Shown piece after piece: positions 50,055-61,204 of a DNA stretch of 64,000 nt. The notes beneath the pieces are model-generated. The model saw nothing but the letters and a program-made list of their open reading frames with translations. It was not told the origin of the DNA and did no database searches. Position numbers and translations under genes: made by a program. Source of the stretch: Capillidium heterosporum (taxonomy: Eukaryota > Entomophthoromycota > Entomophthoromycetes > Entomophthorales > Capillidiaceae); the NCBI GenBank assembly GCA_016630905.1, contig WBMQ01000002.1, forward strand, positions 868,001 through 932,000, given 5' to 3'. Position 1 is the first letter of the stretch; every line of letters starts with the position of its first letter.

Positions 50055-50258
50055 CTAGTCATAGTCATCTCTTTTATCGATTTTTTTGCCTTTACCACCG
50101 AGGTTGATATCAATATCCACATCTTCTAGGCTTCTCTTACCACCAACATTAACATCGGCATTAATCAACTCACCTTTTTTACCATTATTGTAAGGAGTTA
50201 GGACGGCTAGTACGATAACCAACAAAACGGTGATAGCGGTTAAAGTAGGTTTAAATAT
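50055..50258 (-). pseudogene. Paralogue of the 50916 small secreted repeat protein, no ATG seen
   Basis: A minus-strand frame reading IFKPTLTAITVLLVIVLAVL, then TPYNNGKKGELINADVNVGG, KRSLEDVDIDINLGGKGKK and IDKRDDYD-stop. It aligns throughout with the plus-strand gene at 50916-51167 (MFKPILFVITTLLVAVLAAP, IPYKDGKKGRLINADID). The position of the Met in MFKP is ATA here (50256-50258), and the frame has no other ATG before a TAG upstream. Either the start codon was lost or the first exon is spliced from further right. Kept: signal peptide core and one LINAD repeat unit. Functional status uncertain. Confidence 0.5.
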
Positions 50259-50915
50259 CTTGTATTCCCTATACTAGTGTTTTTGTTTTGATAATTTTAA
50301 ATCAAAGCTGTAGCTTATTTTATATATTTCTATTTTAGTAGAAATATAGTGATTTGAGAATTTTAGGTTTAAAACGTGTAGCTACACTAGTATCTTTAGA
50401 ATATCCCAATTCTTCCAGTTCAATTTAACAAAACCCTTTAAGATTTTTATGATTGTAAGGATGCAATTTTAAGAACTAGTCCAAGTTCAGTTGGCTTGAT
50501 TTCGGTTCGTAATTTTCAAATGGAATTAGAGTGCATCTGCAGTTTTTAGTCCGAGATTTATCTCACGTATTTTGTTTTTAGTCAAACCCCAGTACTACCT
50601 TATTGAAGTTAAACTTGTAAAAATTTCAACAGCTTAAAGTATATATACTTTAAGTAATCTTAAAGTTTTGAAGCTACTGATCTAGACTTTTAAAATTTGA
50701 TAATAAACTTTGAAATAAACTAGTATCGAACCAATTGAAAAGTTTACTAAATTAGTTTCTACAAATTTAAAACGAGTGCTGAGGAAGTGATGTAGAGATG
50801 GACAACTGTTAGAGTTCTCAATTTTTAAACGAGGATTACATTAGGCAATTAGTAATATCTCTTCTGGAAGATAGTATGTAAAGCCAAGATGCAGTACTAA
50901 GCTACCTATATCCTT
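50259..50915. other. Spacer between the head-to-head small secreted paralogues
   Basis: 657 bp of AT-rich DNA between two divergent paralogues. No feature other than possible promoters. Confidence 0.4.
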
Positions 50916-51167
50916 TTGAAAATATTAACAGCCTGCAGAATGTTTAAGCCTATTTTATTCGTTATCACTACTTTGTTGGTTGCTGTACTAGCTGCCCCAA
51001 TTCCCTACAAAGATGGTAAAAAAGGCAGATTAATCAATGCTGATATTGATATTGATAATAATAAGGAAGGTCTGATCAAAGCTGATGTTGACATCAGCGG
51101 TAAGAAAGGTGGCCTAGTCAATGCGGATGTTGATGTCAACTTCGGTACCAAAGGAAAAGAGCAGTAA
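50916..51167 (+). CDS. Small secreted repeat protein (LINADVDI repeats)
   Basis: An 83-codon frame; a shorter start at the second Met (50940) gives 75 aa. A signal peptide is obvious: MFKPILFVITTLLVAVLAAP, with likely cleavage after Ala-Ala. The mature part is three imperfect repeats of about 14-16 residues: GRLINADIDIDNNKE, GLIKADVDISGKKG and GLVNADVDVNFGTK, consensus G-L-(I/V)-(N/K)-A-D-(I/V)-D-(I/V), separated by Lys-rich joints (KK, KE, KK, KGK). The alternation of beta-prone repeats with dibasic sites recalls Kex2-processed repeat peptides, though no exact KR site is present. A divergent paralogue lies at 50055-50258. No Cys residues in the mature part. Unknown function. Confidence 0.55.
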   Translation: MKILTACRMFKPILFVITTLLVAVLAAPIPYKDGKKGRLINADIDIDNNKEGLIKADVDISGKKGGLVNADVDVNFGTKGKEQ

Positions 51168-52353
51168 AAGAGACAGCTACGATTAATTAATTTATACACC
51201 ACCTCATTTGAAATAAAATCCCTCTTTTTTCTAGAATAAGTATATATTTTCTCTACTATTTATAACTCTTATTTCATATAAAATACTCTCAAGATATATA
51301 GAGTCTTTACATATTAATAATTTAACTATATAGTGCTATCATTCTCATATTATATTCTTTTAGGATATATATATTTAGTTACCTCCGAAGATAGGTATAT
51401 GTTTTAATACATTGTAAACAGTTTGGTCTTGAAGTATAGCTAAACTTTTTACTGCAAGGCTAAAGTATTGTAATTTTTAGTATATAATGCAGTTTTATTA
51501 GTAGCTACGAACTTGTCTAATGCTTTAATATATATTGGGATATTGCTGAATATTCTTGTTGATAGGCGGATGGGAGCTTTAATGCTAGTTCATTTGTTCA
51601 AAAACTATATATATACTTAATTAAGGCTGTATTTTATTAAACTATTTAAGTACAAGTAGGGTAAATATTTCACTACTCGTATTATATGATTTTTAAGCCA
51701 TGTGAAGTGAAATTCAAACTCTAATTGTAAGCATTATAAAGTTTAAGTTTATTGAAATATATTCTTGACAAATATAGTTACTTTGAACTTTTTTATTGAA
51801 ATATTTCTTAATCAAAGGTAATGACTAAATTATAGATGTAGATTTCATATAGAATCCTTGTCAACCAATGTTTTCCATATTAGGATGACAATTTTGAAAT
51901 GTAATTAGTGACAAAGTTCATTCTTGATAAAAGCTGGTTGGATATCGTTGATTATTAGATCAAATTTTGAGTTCTTTATTACAAATTTAAAAGTAGGTAG
52001 CTGTGACTAACCTATCGATATATTTTTAAAAGATATTGATGATGTAGTGGCATTGTGCTTCTCTAAGGAGAGCACTAGTTTAATTTTATGTATGATAGAC
52101 TGATGTTAATGTCCAATAAATTTGTAGCTAATCAATAGTCACTCTACTTCATCTTATTTCAATAGGTGTTCTAGGAGTTGGTAAAGTTTTATAACAGCGT
52201 TCAACAGACTGTAAGTTTGTATTTTAGCATTGATAGAAACTAAATTCTAAAATTAAATTGTAGATTTAAGCTTATATAGCTATGTTGTTGGGATTAGAAA
52301 CTGCAGGAAATATCTAGTATCTGTAGATTGAACTAAAATCTTATCTGTTAAAC
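51168..52353. other. Gene-poor AT-rich spacer
   Basis: Nothing with coding features recognised over about 1.2 kb. Confidence 0.5.
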
Positions 52354-52545
52354 TTGGGAAATTGTGAACTTTCAACCTTACTACAATTATTTACTTCATA
52401 TTTCTGTAGATTATTCACGTCAACTGAAGCTGATACTAACGTCAGGATAGATGGCATTATTGGTACTAATACCAAAGACTCGATCAAAGATTTTTTTGAC
52501 AATATCAGTAATGGTCTTCTAAAGGATTTATCCCTTAAAAATTAG
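52354..52545 (+). CDS. Possible last exon of a small protein
   Basis: A 63-codon frame whose second half reads STEADTNVRIDGIIGTNTKD, SIKDFFDNISNGLLKDLSLK, N-stop. The acceptor-like TTTCTGTAG at 52401-52409 just precedes this part, so it is probably the end of a spliced gene rather than the listed ATG-to-stop frame. The tail resembles that of the small secreted protein at 49152-49325. Weak support; no function proposed. Confidence 0.25.
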   Translation: MGNCELSTLLQLFTSYFCRLFTSTEADTNVRIDGIIGTNTKDSIKDFFDNISNGLLKDLSLKN

Positions 52546-55500
52546 CAGCATACTAAAAACTTTCAATGTTCAATTTAATATCAATTAAGCTTTAGTTTCA
52601 ATTTTATAAAAATACAGATATAATATAACCGAGATAGTCTTATAAATGCATATACTGTATTTTATAATGAGGGTATATGGTTAAATTCAATAAGTAATTG
52701 AAGATCGATAGGTTACAAGATAAGGAGAGTTAAGCTGGTCATAGGTTTGCATCGGTCTAAACTTTATTAGGAGTCTATATTTTCCTAAAATAGGGTAAAT
52801 AAAAACTCAGGATTTATTTAATCCTACTAGATACAGTTGACCTATTAATATATCAGGCGGATAAAGGTTTAAATGGTATTACTTCTACTTAACCTTTAGC
52901 TTGTAATTAATTTTGAAAATATATTTCTTATGGATAATGTAGAAAGACTTTTATAGATCTAGATTTGTGTTGGCTGGCTTATCCTATATACTATACTTTC
53001 TAAGATTAAAATTTATCCTTCGCTTATTGGAGGTCTTTATCCACGACGAATTTTTGATTCGATTTATGTAGGTTGCTAAATACAACTATGAATTTAAATG
53101 GAATTAGAGATAGTAGTTTGTTACTTAGACCTGTATAGAAGATACAATACCAATAAAACTAAGTTGATACATATTACCTACCTAGTTAGCAGTTAACATT
53201 GCATTTTACTCAATCTACCTAAATCACTTGTCTCTATGAATTAAATAAAGCTTTAAATATTTATTCTACAAACTCAAGTATTAGGCTTATTTATTGAAAT
53301 GCATCCGAATATAACAGCTTTTTATCCTTTTTCAAATATCAAGCAGCTCAAGGCAACTTGAAAAATAAAGTGCCTATAGCCCAATTATTAGGATAGAATT
53401 CCATATAGAGCTGGCCTTCAGGAATTTGTTATTTTTCACTAGTCTAACTCGGTTGGTTTGGGATGATATACAGGTTTCTTGTAGCTCCAATCCCTTTAAT
53501 ACAAATAGTAAATTTTATTAAAAATGAATTCAACAATCTCATCATATTGAAATTCAGCCTTCCGATAATGATTTCGTTTGTGATAGTTGATTTCACTTTA
53601 GCAATCCCAATCCCTCAGTTCAATGATCCTCAACTGTTATACCAAGAGTAGCTTTGCAATTTGACTGAACTGTCAGCCTCAGTTTTTCAGCTGTATTTTA
53701 ATAAGGATTGAAATAGTAATTACAAGTCAATTTCACTTTTAACAGGAAATCTGTGCTCAGATCCATGTAACAACGTTGGCTAACTTTTATCCCTCAACAA
53801 TCTTTAACCACCAATCTACTTAATATCGTATAGTAGGCTGAAATTTCAAGCTCTACTATGGTTATTTGTTATCAGCTAACAACCTTACGAAATCTAGTCT
53901 TTAGTTCTGCTTTGCTAAGTTAATATCCTGGTTGGGATTAAAAGTGGCTCTTGACTTTGAGTTTGTATATTACCAAGATATCTTACCTTACTTTGCCTTA
54001 TCCTATCTCTATCATCCTCTTTCCTTTACTTGGATGTGGAAATTCTTTACCGATTCCTGTACTCTAAATATAATATAAAATTCTGATTCAAGTGTTTGAG
54101 TTTATAGCTATATTTTAGCTGTTTCAGATTTATTTAATTTTGGAAAGCTTCAAGTAGTTTCAGAATCTGGTCTTTGAACTAGCAAATTGATTTCATAAAC
54201 TCACTTACTAACGAAGATTTCCTAACAAATTCCATCTAGTCAATAAATAAAATCCCGAAAATAGAAGTTGGAGAATTTCATTTCATTCAAAAGTTTCAAT
54301 TAACAAAGGTTCGCTATGAAATGCTGTAAATTGAGTTATGGAATGAAAACACTACTTAGCCTAATAAAGTTTTATGTACTGACTACTCTATTAAATCTTA
54401 TATATCAGACTACTTGTAAGATAGCTTAATATGCTACAGAATCAATGGCTAAAGTAATATATTTTATATAATATAAGCTATTATATTAAACCTAATTATA
54501 GGAATTGTAACAACCAATGTTGTTATATTTTATATAAGCTATAAAAATGTATGCTACCATTTGATCAGCTTCTAATTAAGAATACTTATGAGTTAATGTA
54601 ATAAAGTTCTATATTTAAGTAATATTTCAAACCTAATACTCAAGCTAATAAGTTTTATAACAGAGCTTTATTTCTAACTAAAACTACATTCTATTTTATA
54701 TTGTCCTATTTTTTATTTTACGCTATTAGAAGTTGATTTGAATTTCGGTCTAGTTTCGGTTCTATTTTCTTTGTCAAGTATGTTGTATTCTAATTTTATA
54801 AGTTTGAAGTGATATTGTTGTTTATGTGCTTTATACCCTGCACTGAATCACTTTTTAATATAAAATTCGTATCTAGATGAAAGGGCCTACCCATTTTACT
54901 TTATAGGTTTCTAGTAGGGTCAATACCTACCCACTTATCTCAGCAGTAGCGTATCACTTTCTAGCTCCATCACCTCCATTTTTACGAAGGAGATCCTTAC
55001 TATCCCAAAACTTTAATACTTTGCTGAAAGCAAGAAACATATTTCATCATCCAAATTTATATGATTTTTTCATACACTTAATATATTAAGACGTAGAAAT
55101 CCATCCTACTTACCTGCATTCCCTTTGGATCCAGACAAGTCCAACCTCAATTTAAAATCCTCAAGATTTCAGAGGAAATATATGATGACTTCATCACTGA
55201 AGCGTCTATCTATACAAAACTACCTCCATGGTATCAAGCCTAGCTCAAATATCAAAGTTTTTAATTCAACTGTAGAGACACTTATGTATACATTTAACTA
55301 GAATCGAGTTCAGCAGGTCATATTTCAGGCTGCAATTTTCAAAATAAGTATAATCGAAGTGTATTAATGAAAATATAGGTTATTATCCTTCTTCTAATTT
55401 AATATAAATAATTGTTGACATGATCTTTCCTACAGTCAAAATAAAATCTTAATATGTCAGAGTTGATGCCAAACAAAGGATTTGAACATGGCCAGAACTG

Positions 55501-56353
55501 GCTCTAAAATAGCCTTATAAGGGTTACTGATAGCTGTTTTCTGTTCTAGTGAAATCTCATTTCTATTTTGTGAAATGCTAAGTGCAGCTGATAGTTATGC
55601 TGGATACAAGAATGAAAAGCCTAGTATGAGTTGACGATGACCTAATAAGTTTATCTAGTTGCTCAATGACGTCACATTTTAGTGTTAAAGTACTGTAGGT
55701 CCAACCTACCTAAATCCAGCCCATCTAAACTGGCCACTTTCATCAGAAAAATATCTAGACAGTGTTCTTTATAAGCCAACAGCATAATTTATTACCCATT
55801 TCTTTGTAAGGCATCCTCTATAACTTTCCTTTAAACTCATTTCCATATGGAGAGAAACGCTCGGATTTAATAAAAGATCAACAAGCTTTTGCATACGTGC
55901 TTTTATATTATAATTTATTTAAATCCTAAAAAATGTCTTATAGGGAACAAGTGTAGCCTATAATTATTCAATTTCGAACGTTTCTTATATAAAATAAATT
56001 TATACATCCAAGGAATTCGTTGATATTGTTGGCTATTAAATAATGTCTCATATTTAACTGAATTAGATACAATAACCACCATCAGCTTAATCGTGGAAAA
56101 TAAAGATGTATACCTAGCTAGCTCCGAACTTTAGCCTACCTCCATTTAACACCAATCAATCTTCCCCACCTAAAACGTGTTTTTAATTGATCCTAATTTG
56201 GAGGCAATTCCGTATAAATTCAGTTAAATACAGCTTTAGCACCTGGCATTTAGTTTTTAAAAAGCACTTTTGAGGAGTTGGTATATAGGCTGGAGGCAAC
56301 CCCAACCTTGTAAATTTAAGCTTTAATACCTGTATATCCAGGGTCTAGCTGTA
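52546..56353. other. 3.8-kb gene-poor AT-rich region
   Basis: Frames here are short. One at 53463-53651 contains MISFVIVDFTLAIPIPQFND near its end, vaguely signal-peptide-like (compare AAPIPYKDG at 50.9 kb), but I would not call it. No transposon, tRNA or repeat array recognised. Confidence 0.45.
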
Positions 56354-56640
56354 ATGAAGTTTAGCTTGCTTGCTTTAGCTGTAATGTTGGAATTTTGCTG
56401 ACTTTACCTACTCCAGAATCTGGTAATTCTTGTTTCGATGGCTTTGGTAATAGCAGTGATGATGCTGGTGATGACAGTGGTAGTATTGATAAATATTCTG
56501 ATAGTAGCTCTCTTTTCTTTCCTAATACTTCAATTTCAATTGAGGTGGTCTTATATATCTTTGTATCTAGGTGTTATATGGAGCTATGCCATGTAGAACA
56601 TCTAGTCAAAGTAAAATTTCATTCAAATACTTCCCCTTAA
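56354..56640 (+). CDS. Small secreted acidic protein with a probable frame break, unrecognised
   Basis: The ATG at 56354 starts MKFSLLALAVML, a clear signal-peptide core, but meets TGA after four more codons. The overlapping frame from 56387 on reads GILLTLPTPESGNSCFDGFG, NSSDDAGDDSGSIDKYSDSS, SLFFPNTSIS, a natural continuation of a signal peptide into an acidic Ser/Asp-rich secreted region. One missing base in the TTGGAATT context (56387-56394) would join them. The later part (VVLYIFVSRCYMELCH) looks less like protein and may be intron. Tentative. Confidence 0.35.
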
Positions 56641-57057
56641 GCTCATATCTACCATATTCTTCACTTTATTATACTTGAAAGTCAATTGGTAGTATCATTT
56701 CTACTCCCTCCAATCTTAAGTAAAACTTCTAATCCTTAAAATTTTTGCTAGGTATGATATAAATTTTTTATTTGGTAAAAATGCCATATTTTTCTATATA
56801 TTTTCCAGCCTCAGCTCCATTCTTTAAAATTTTTATAGCAGTTATAGGATCTACTCCTTTGCTCCACTACTTATAGTAGCACTAATAGCACCTGTCTATT
56901 CAACTTAAAAATAGTCTATTTACAATTGAATTGAATACCAGTTCTTGAAAATGACAACCTACCAGACTACCAATAGCTATAAAACACATCTTCGATTTTT
57001 CAACCTCAAGGCTAAAGTGTTGAATTTAATCGTTTGAATTTCGAACTTGTAGTTCAT
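56641..57057. other. Spacer, no gene seen
   Basis: AT-rich sequence between the small acidic ORF and the fragment at 57058. No supported feature. Confidence 0.45.
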
Positions 57058-57450
57058 TTAAATAGTCAAATTGACATTGGACTTGCAAGTACCTTTGATG
57101 GTAACGACGGTTTTCCATTCAACAGTAAAATCAGTAATATATGTAAAAGTACATTCAGCTATATATCTTAAGCATCAGCGCCAACTTTGACGTTGATATT
57201 TCCAGTAGATACCTTGTCGTCCAGTTGATTCAATCTTAGCTCAGGTCCATTTTCTACAAAACTCTAATTTCCCATTAGTTTCCATCAGATTTGAGCAGAA
57301 TAAAGTTTTGCTTCCCGTTCCTTTGTAAGTGATGATGCACAATTCAAGTTGGTAGGGGTTGTGGTAGGTACATACATCAAATCATCCTATATTGAAAATT
57401 TTGATGGATTTACCGTAGCAGCTCAAGTTAGTTATTATAGATGTTGAGTT
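57058..57450 (-). pseudogene. Fragmented gene for a beta-rich secreted-type protein
   Basis: Protein-like segments occur in successive minus frames: LSCYGKSIKIFNI (about 57400-57440), ELCIITYKGTGSKTLFCSNL and METNGKLEF (about 57270-57350), VENGPELRLNQLDDKVSTGN, INVKVGADA (about 57170-57265), and CTFTYITDFTVEWKTVVTIK, GTCKSNVNLTI-stop (57058-57155). Frames change at a T run near 57265 and at TAAGATATATAG near 57170 (possibly a very short gap). The alternation of polar and hydrophobic residues with several Cys suggests a secreted beta protein. Decayed gene, unresolved introns or base errors cannot be told apart here. Confidence 0.3.
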
Positions 57451-58750
57451 AGTGAAATGGATCAGTCAATTTTCTGAGCTAGCTTGAGCAAAGCTGTAGT
57501 TTTAACTATCAAATTTCATCTGAAGGTTGTAACTTTGGTATGTGTTTCCAGCGCTTTTTAAAAGTATCTTTGTAAAAGTTTGGAGTGGGTATCCTACCTA
57601 GAGATTTAGCGTTATTAAAAAGATAGACGAAAGACTAGATCGATTTGTACTATGATCTAGGAGTCGGTTTTCAGTAAATACTCATTATTTAGGATGAAGG
57701 TACGATAAACTGCTACTTCAATGTATAGTTGCAGGCATTGGTGTGACTAAGTAAAAATATGTGATCAAAATATTAGTTAATGACGAGGGTGCAGTACGTC
57801 CATCTATTTACTCAATGATACTGTATTTTTTGTCTATAAATATAAGTAAAGCTTATATACTTCAAACTAATCTAAGCTCTCATTCCCATCTAGAAAAGTT
57901 AGTGAAATAAATGAACTATATTCCTCTAGCTTTTTCAGATGCATGTAATAAAGATATAAGTATTTAGCAACCAGCTACGACTTTAATCAACCAATTGAGA
58001 CCCTACCCACATCTACTAACTTAATACATACTACCACATCGTTTTAGATGGAGACTTAATTTAACTAATCATTGAACTCAGAAATAAGTTGATCCTCTCC
58101 ATCCCTTCAACATAGCTTTGAGGGAGATGGTATATAAGTTAAAATAGAGTTTCAACCTTGTCAATATAAAGATCGGATTTTAAAAACTAGTAATACCAAA
58201 CGCAAAACGTTGAAGTCTAGTCTGTTGGTTGTAATTTAGGTGTTAGTAACCATTTCAAGTGCTTCAACTTTACCGCAAAATCGAAAAATGGCGGCAGCTA
58301 TTGTGATCTATATGTTTTAGATCAAGCTGTTGGCCCCACAGGGCTGGAGCTTTTGAAATGAAAGCTTTGATATCAGTAAAGATCTTCTGTTATTGAGACC
58401 GGTGGCACATATTACCAATATAGAGGTTGCTTCAACATTTGCCTTTGCTCTTAACCTAAGTTTGTGTCTTTTCTATTTTTTATAACCCACCACTTTATAT
58501 TGACTTAATGATCTATGGTTAGCATCAGCTCCTCATTACCAAATTTTTAAATCTCTCATTCTTTACTTTTATAGGACTTTATTAGACTGAATTTCCAGCT
58601 GCCATCTTTTAAGCTTTTCATTTGTATGATGACAGCATTGATATCTACCTATTTATTTAGAAAGGTATGCACATAATACTCAAAAACTATAAGATCTGAA
58701 TTAAAATACAAAACCCAACCTTTTATTTACCTATTATTCTCAAAATATTA
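57451..58750. other. Spacer downstream of PMS1
   Basis: May contain more 5' sequence of the fragmented minus-strand gene, but I could not join any exon. Otherwise no feature. Confidence 0.4.
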
Positions 58751-61204
58751 TTATGATTCCATCTCCTTCCTATGCGAATCTAACTTACACAGGTGTCGAA
58801 TGGTAGGTCTACCATGAGGACAGTTCCAAGGCCGATCTAACTTACCCAAATTTGATACAATCTTTCGCATCCTTCGAAGATCTAAAGGATCTCCAACCAT
58901 AACTGACGATCTACAAGCTAAAGAGGCCAATTTCAGATCTACTGAACTACCTTTGGCAGCTAGATCTACGCTACTATAAGACAAGTTTTTGCTATCGAAC
59001 TTACCTTCCAATCCATCTGAAGTTTGACTCTGTAGAGGACTGTTTGCAAGCTGATGGATGATATGTTCCAACTCGTTTATACCTAACGTCAAAGTAGCGG
59101 TAACCGGTACCGATAGCAGGTCCAATCTTGAACCGGGATGACTATCCTCCTTGAGTTTCAACTGATATCCCTAACTTGCCCAACAGCTCCATATGATCGA
59201 TAGCAACCAACTCGTCACTTATCGCCAAGTTGAGTTGTTTAGGTTGGGCTAGAGGTTGGCGGGACTGAGTTTGAGCGTACTGAGTTTTGAGTTTGTAGTA
59301 GTTGAAGATTTCATCGGCCGCGTGTTGATCGATCAAAAATAAGTTGTCGTCAAGCTGGACAATGAGAAATCCCAAGTTGAACTGACCGATGATTTGCATG
59401 CGAGCAAAGTCTCTAGTGGCATTGAGTTGGATGGAAGTCGAGGCGATAGGTTCAGCTTCGAGACCAGCAACCGGAGCTAGGTTCATTACCTCGAGCTTCG
59501 GGTTCATATTTTCGACTCCTTCAATTTCGTCGATGAAGGTAGGATTTGAATGAGTAGTGGTATAAAGTTGTTGCAGTGCTTCCATCGACCAGACGGCGGC
59601 CATGTTGCTGGCTTCGATTTGCGTGCCGGCAACTCCGCTCTGCCCTGGGTTGGAGTCTAGCTCCAGTTTCAATTCCAGTTCTAACTCAGACTCTAGTATT
59701 GGGTCGATGAGTTCAGCAACTTTTGTCGTAAGTTCAGGCACTGTTTCAGTAGCGATGTCGATGTTGGTGTGTAACTTGGTACTGTTGTCGTCGATGCGCA
59801 CCCTTTTGGTTTGAATTTCGGTCTCTTTGTCGGTAAGGCCATTCAATTCTATTGCCTGTTCCAAGGTTTGTTTATAGTGATTGGTTTGTGCTGCTGCCAA
59901 TATCCACAGGTAAATCAGTCTTCTCTACCACTTCTGATACTTTGAGTTCGCCACTCTCTTTGATCTCCAAGTTTGCTATAGCATCAGTTTTTGATTTAGA
60001 CTTTGATGCCAAAATGGAGCTCTGTTTAGAACTACTGGGTAAACTTAAATTACTTTGCTTATCCTGTTCAGCCGATTGGTTGGAGTTGCTTACCAAACTA
60101 TTGATTGGAACCAGACCACATTTCTCTTGAAACACTTGGATCAAGTAACCTTTGAACTGACGGATCAACTCCACCTCGTCATGCAGCATGACGGTACGTT
60201 TATCTGGGGTCAAATTGACATCGATCCTGTCAGGGTTTACTTTGAGCTTGAAGACGAAGGTGGGGTACTTGTTTCCACTGTAGGATTTGAAGATATCGTT
60301 GATGCTTTTGGAGAATCTTTGTAGCTGGCAGATGCGGTGGTTGATCGAGATGAACTGTCGGTCAGTTGAACTACGTCCATTACCGTTGGGTTGAGATATC
60401 AAACCAACTACTTCGATGTTGTTGGGATCGGTGTCAATGGCCAAGCCAGGCAAAGTTGCCTTGAAGTCGATGGGCAACATAAATTTACCTGCTTCACTTC
60501 CAAACAGTGTTGAAAATTGGTTCAAGAGTCCACCACCGGAATGGGTAAGGAGCATGTTAGTTGATAAGTTCTTCTTGTCGATGTTAGTCACCTTGAACTG
60601 GATCTCACAGTAGGTCAGAGCGAAAGCCTGTAGCAAGGATATGGCTCGGTTGAACTCGCGCTTCGCATTCTTGGTCAGCTGGTTGAGTCGGACTGGTAAG
60701 CTGTGGAACAGATTTTCAACTCGAAAAGTAGTGCCTCGCATCCTGTGGCACACTACCTTTTGTCGGCTGGTGCTGCTCAAGTCCACTTTAAACCCCTTTG
60801 GTGCAGTTTCAGAGGTACTCGTTATCAAGGTCAACTTCGCTAACGTAGCTATCGAATTAAGAGCTTCCCCTCGGAATCCTAAACTTGCAAGCTGCCCCAG
60901 GATCTTCCCAGTTGCTAATCTTGCTGGTAAAGTTACGTAAACCTATACAATCCAAATCCACTAGTTTCTATACCATTACCGTTATCAATAACTTCGACCG
61001 ACTTTACACCCGACTCTTTAAATTTGACCTCTAAATTTGCAATTTAGCCTACCAATATAAATTTACTATGGACTTACCTACAACTGTCGCACCAGCATCT
61101 ATGCTGTTTTCAACGAGCTCCTTTACTATGCTGCTAAGATCTAGTACAACTTGACCGGAACATAGCTTTAAGATAGATACTTGGTCGATTCGATTGAGCA
61201 CCAT
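58751..61204 (-). CDS. PMS1: DNA mismatch-repair MutL homologue Pms1 (Pms2 orthologue), multiply frame-broken
   Basis: Exon 1 61078-61204, exon 2 58751-61030; about 800 aa with four breaks resolved. Pms1 pairs with Mlh1 as MutL-alpha, which nicks DNA during mismatch repair. ATPase: [66 protein letters not shown] and VNLTPDKR. Endonuclease end: [25 protein letters not shown] and [12 protein letters not shown]. The metal motif is normally DQHA-x2-E-x4-E; here the last Glu is Tyr (the Asp, His and first Glu remain). Breaks: extra base in CC 60942-60943, GG 60900-60901, CCC 59169-59171, and one near 59895-59935 in the non-conserved linker. The total length, one over a multiple of three, fits four insertions. 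Either consensus errors or a dead gene. Confidence 0.88.

Noticed and set aside
53463..53651. Frame containing MISFVIVDFTLAIPIPQFND
   Set aside because: Vaguely like a signal peptide but short, with no mature domain; too weak to call.
11809..61030. Programmed +1 frameshifting as the explanation for the frame breaks
   Set aside because: Sites share no common heptamer or slow codon context, and both gains and losses occur, so a programmed mechanism is not supported by the sequence.
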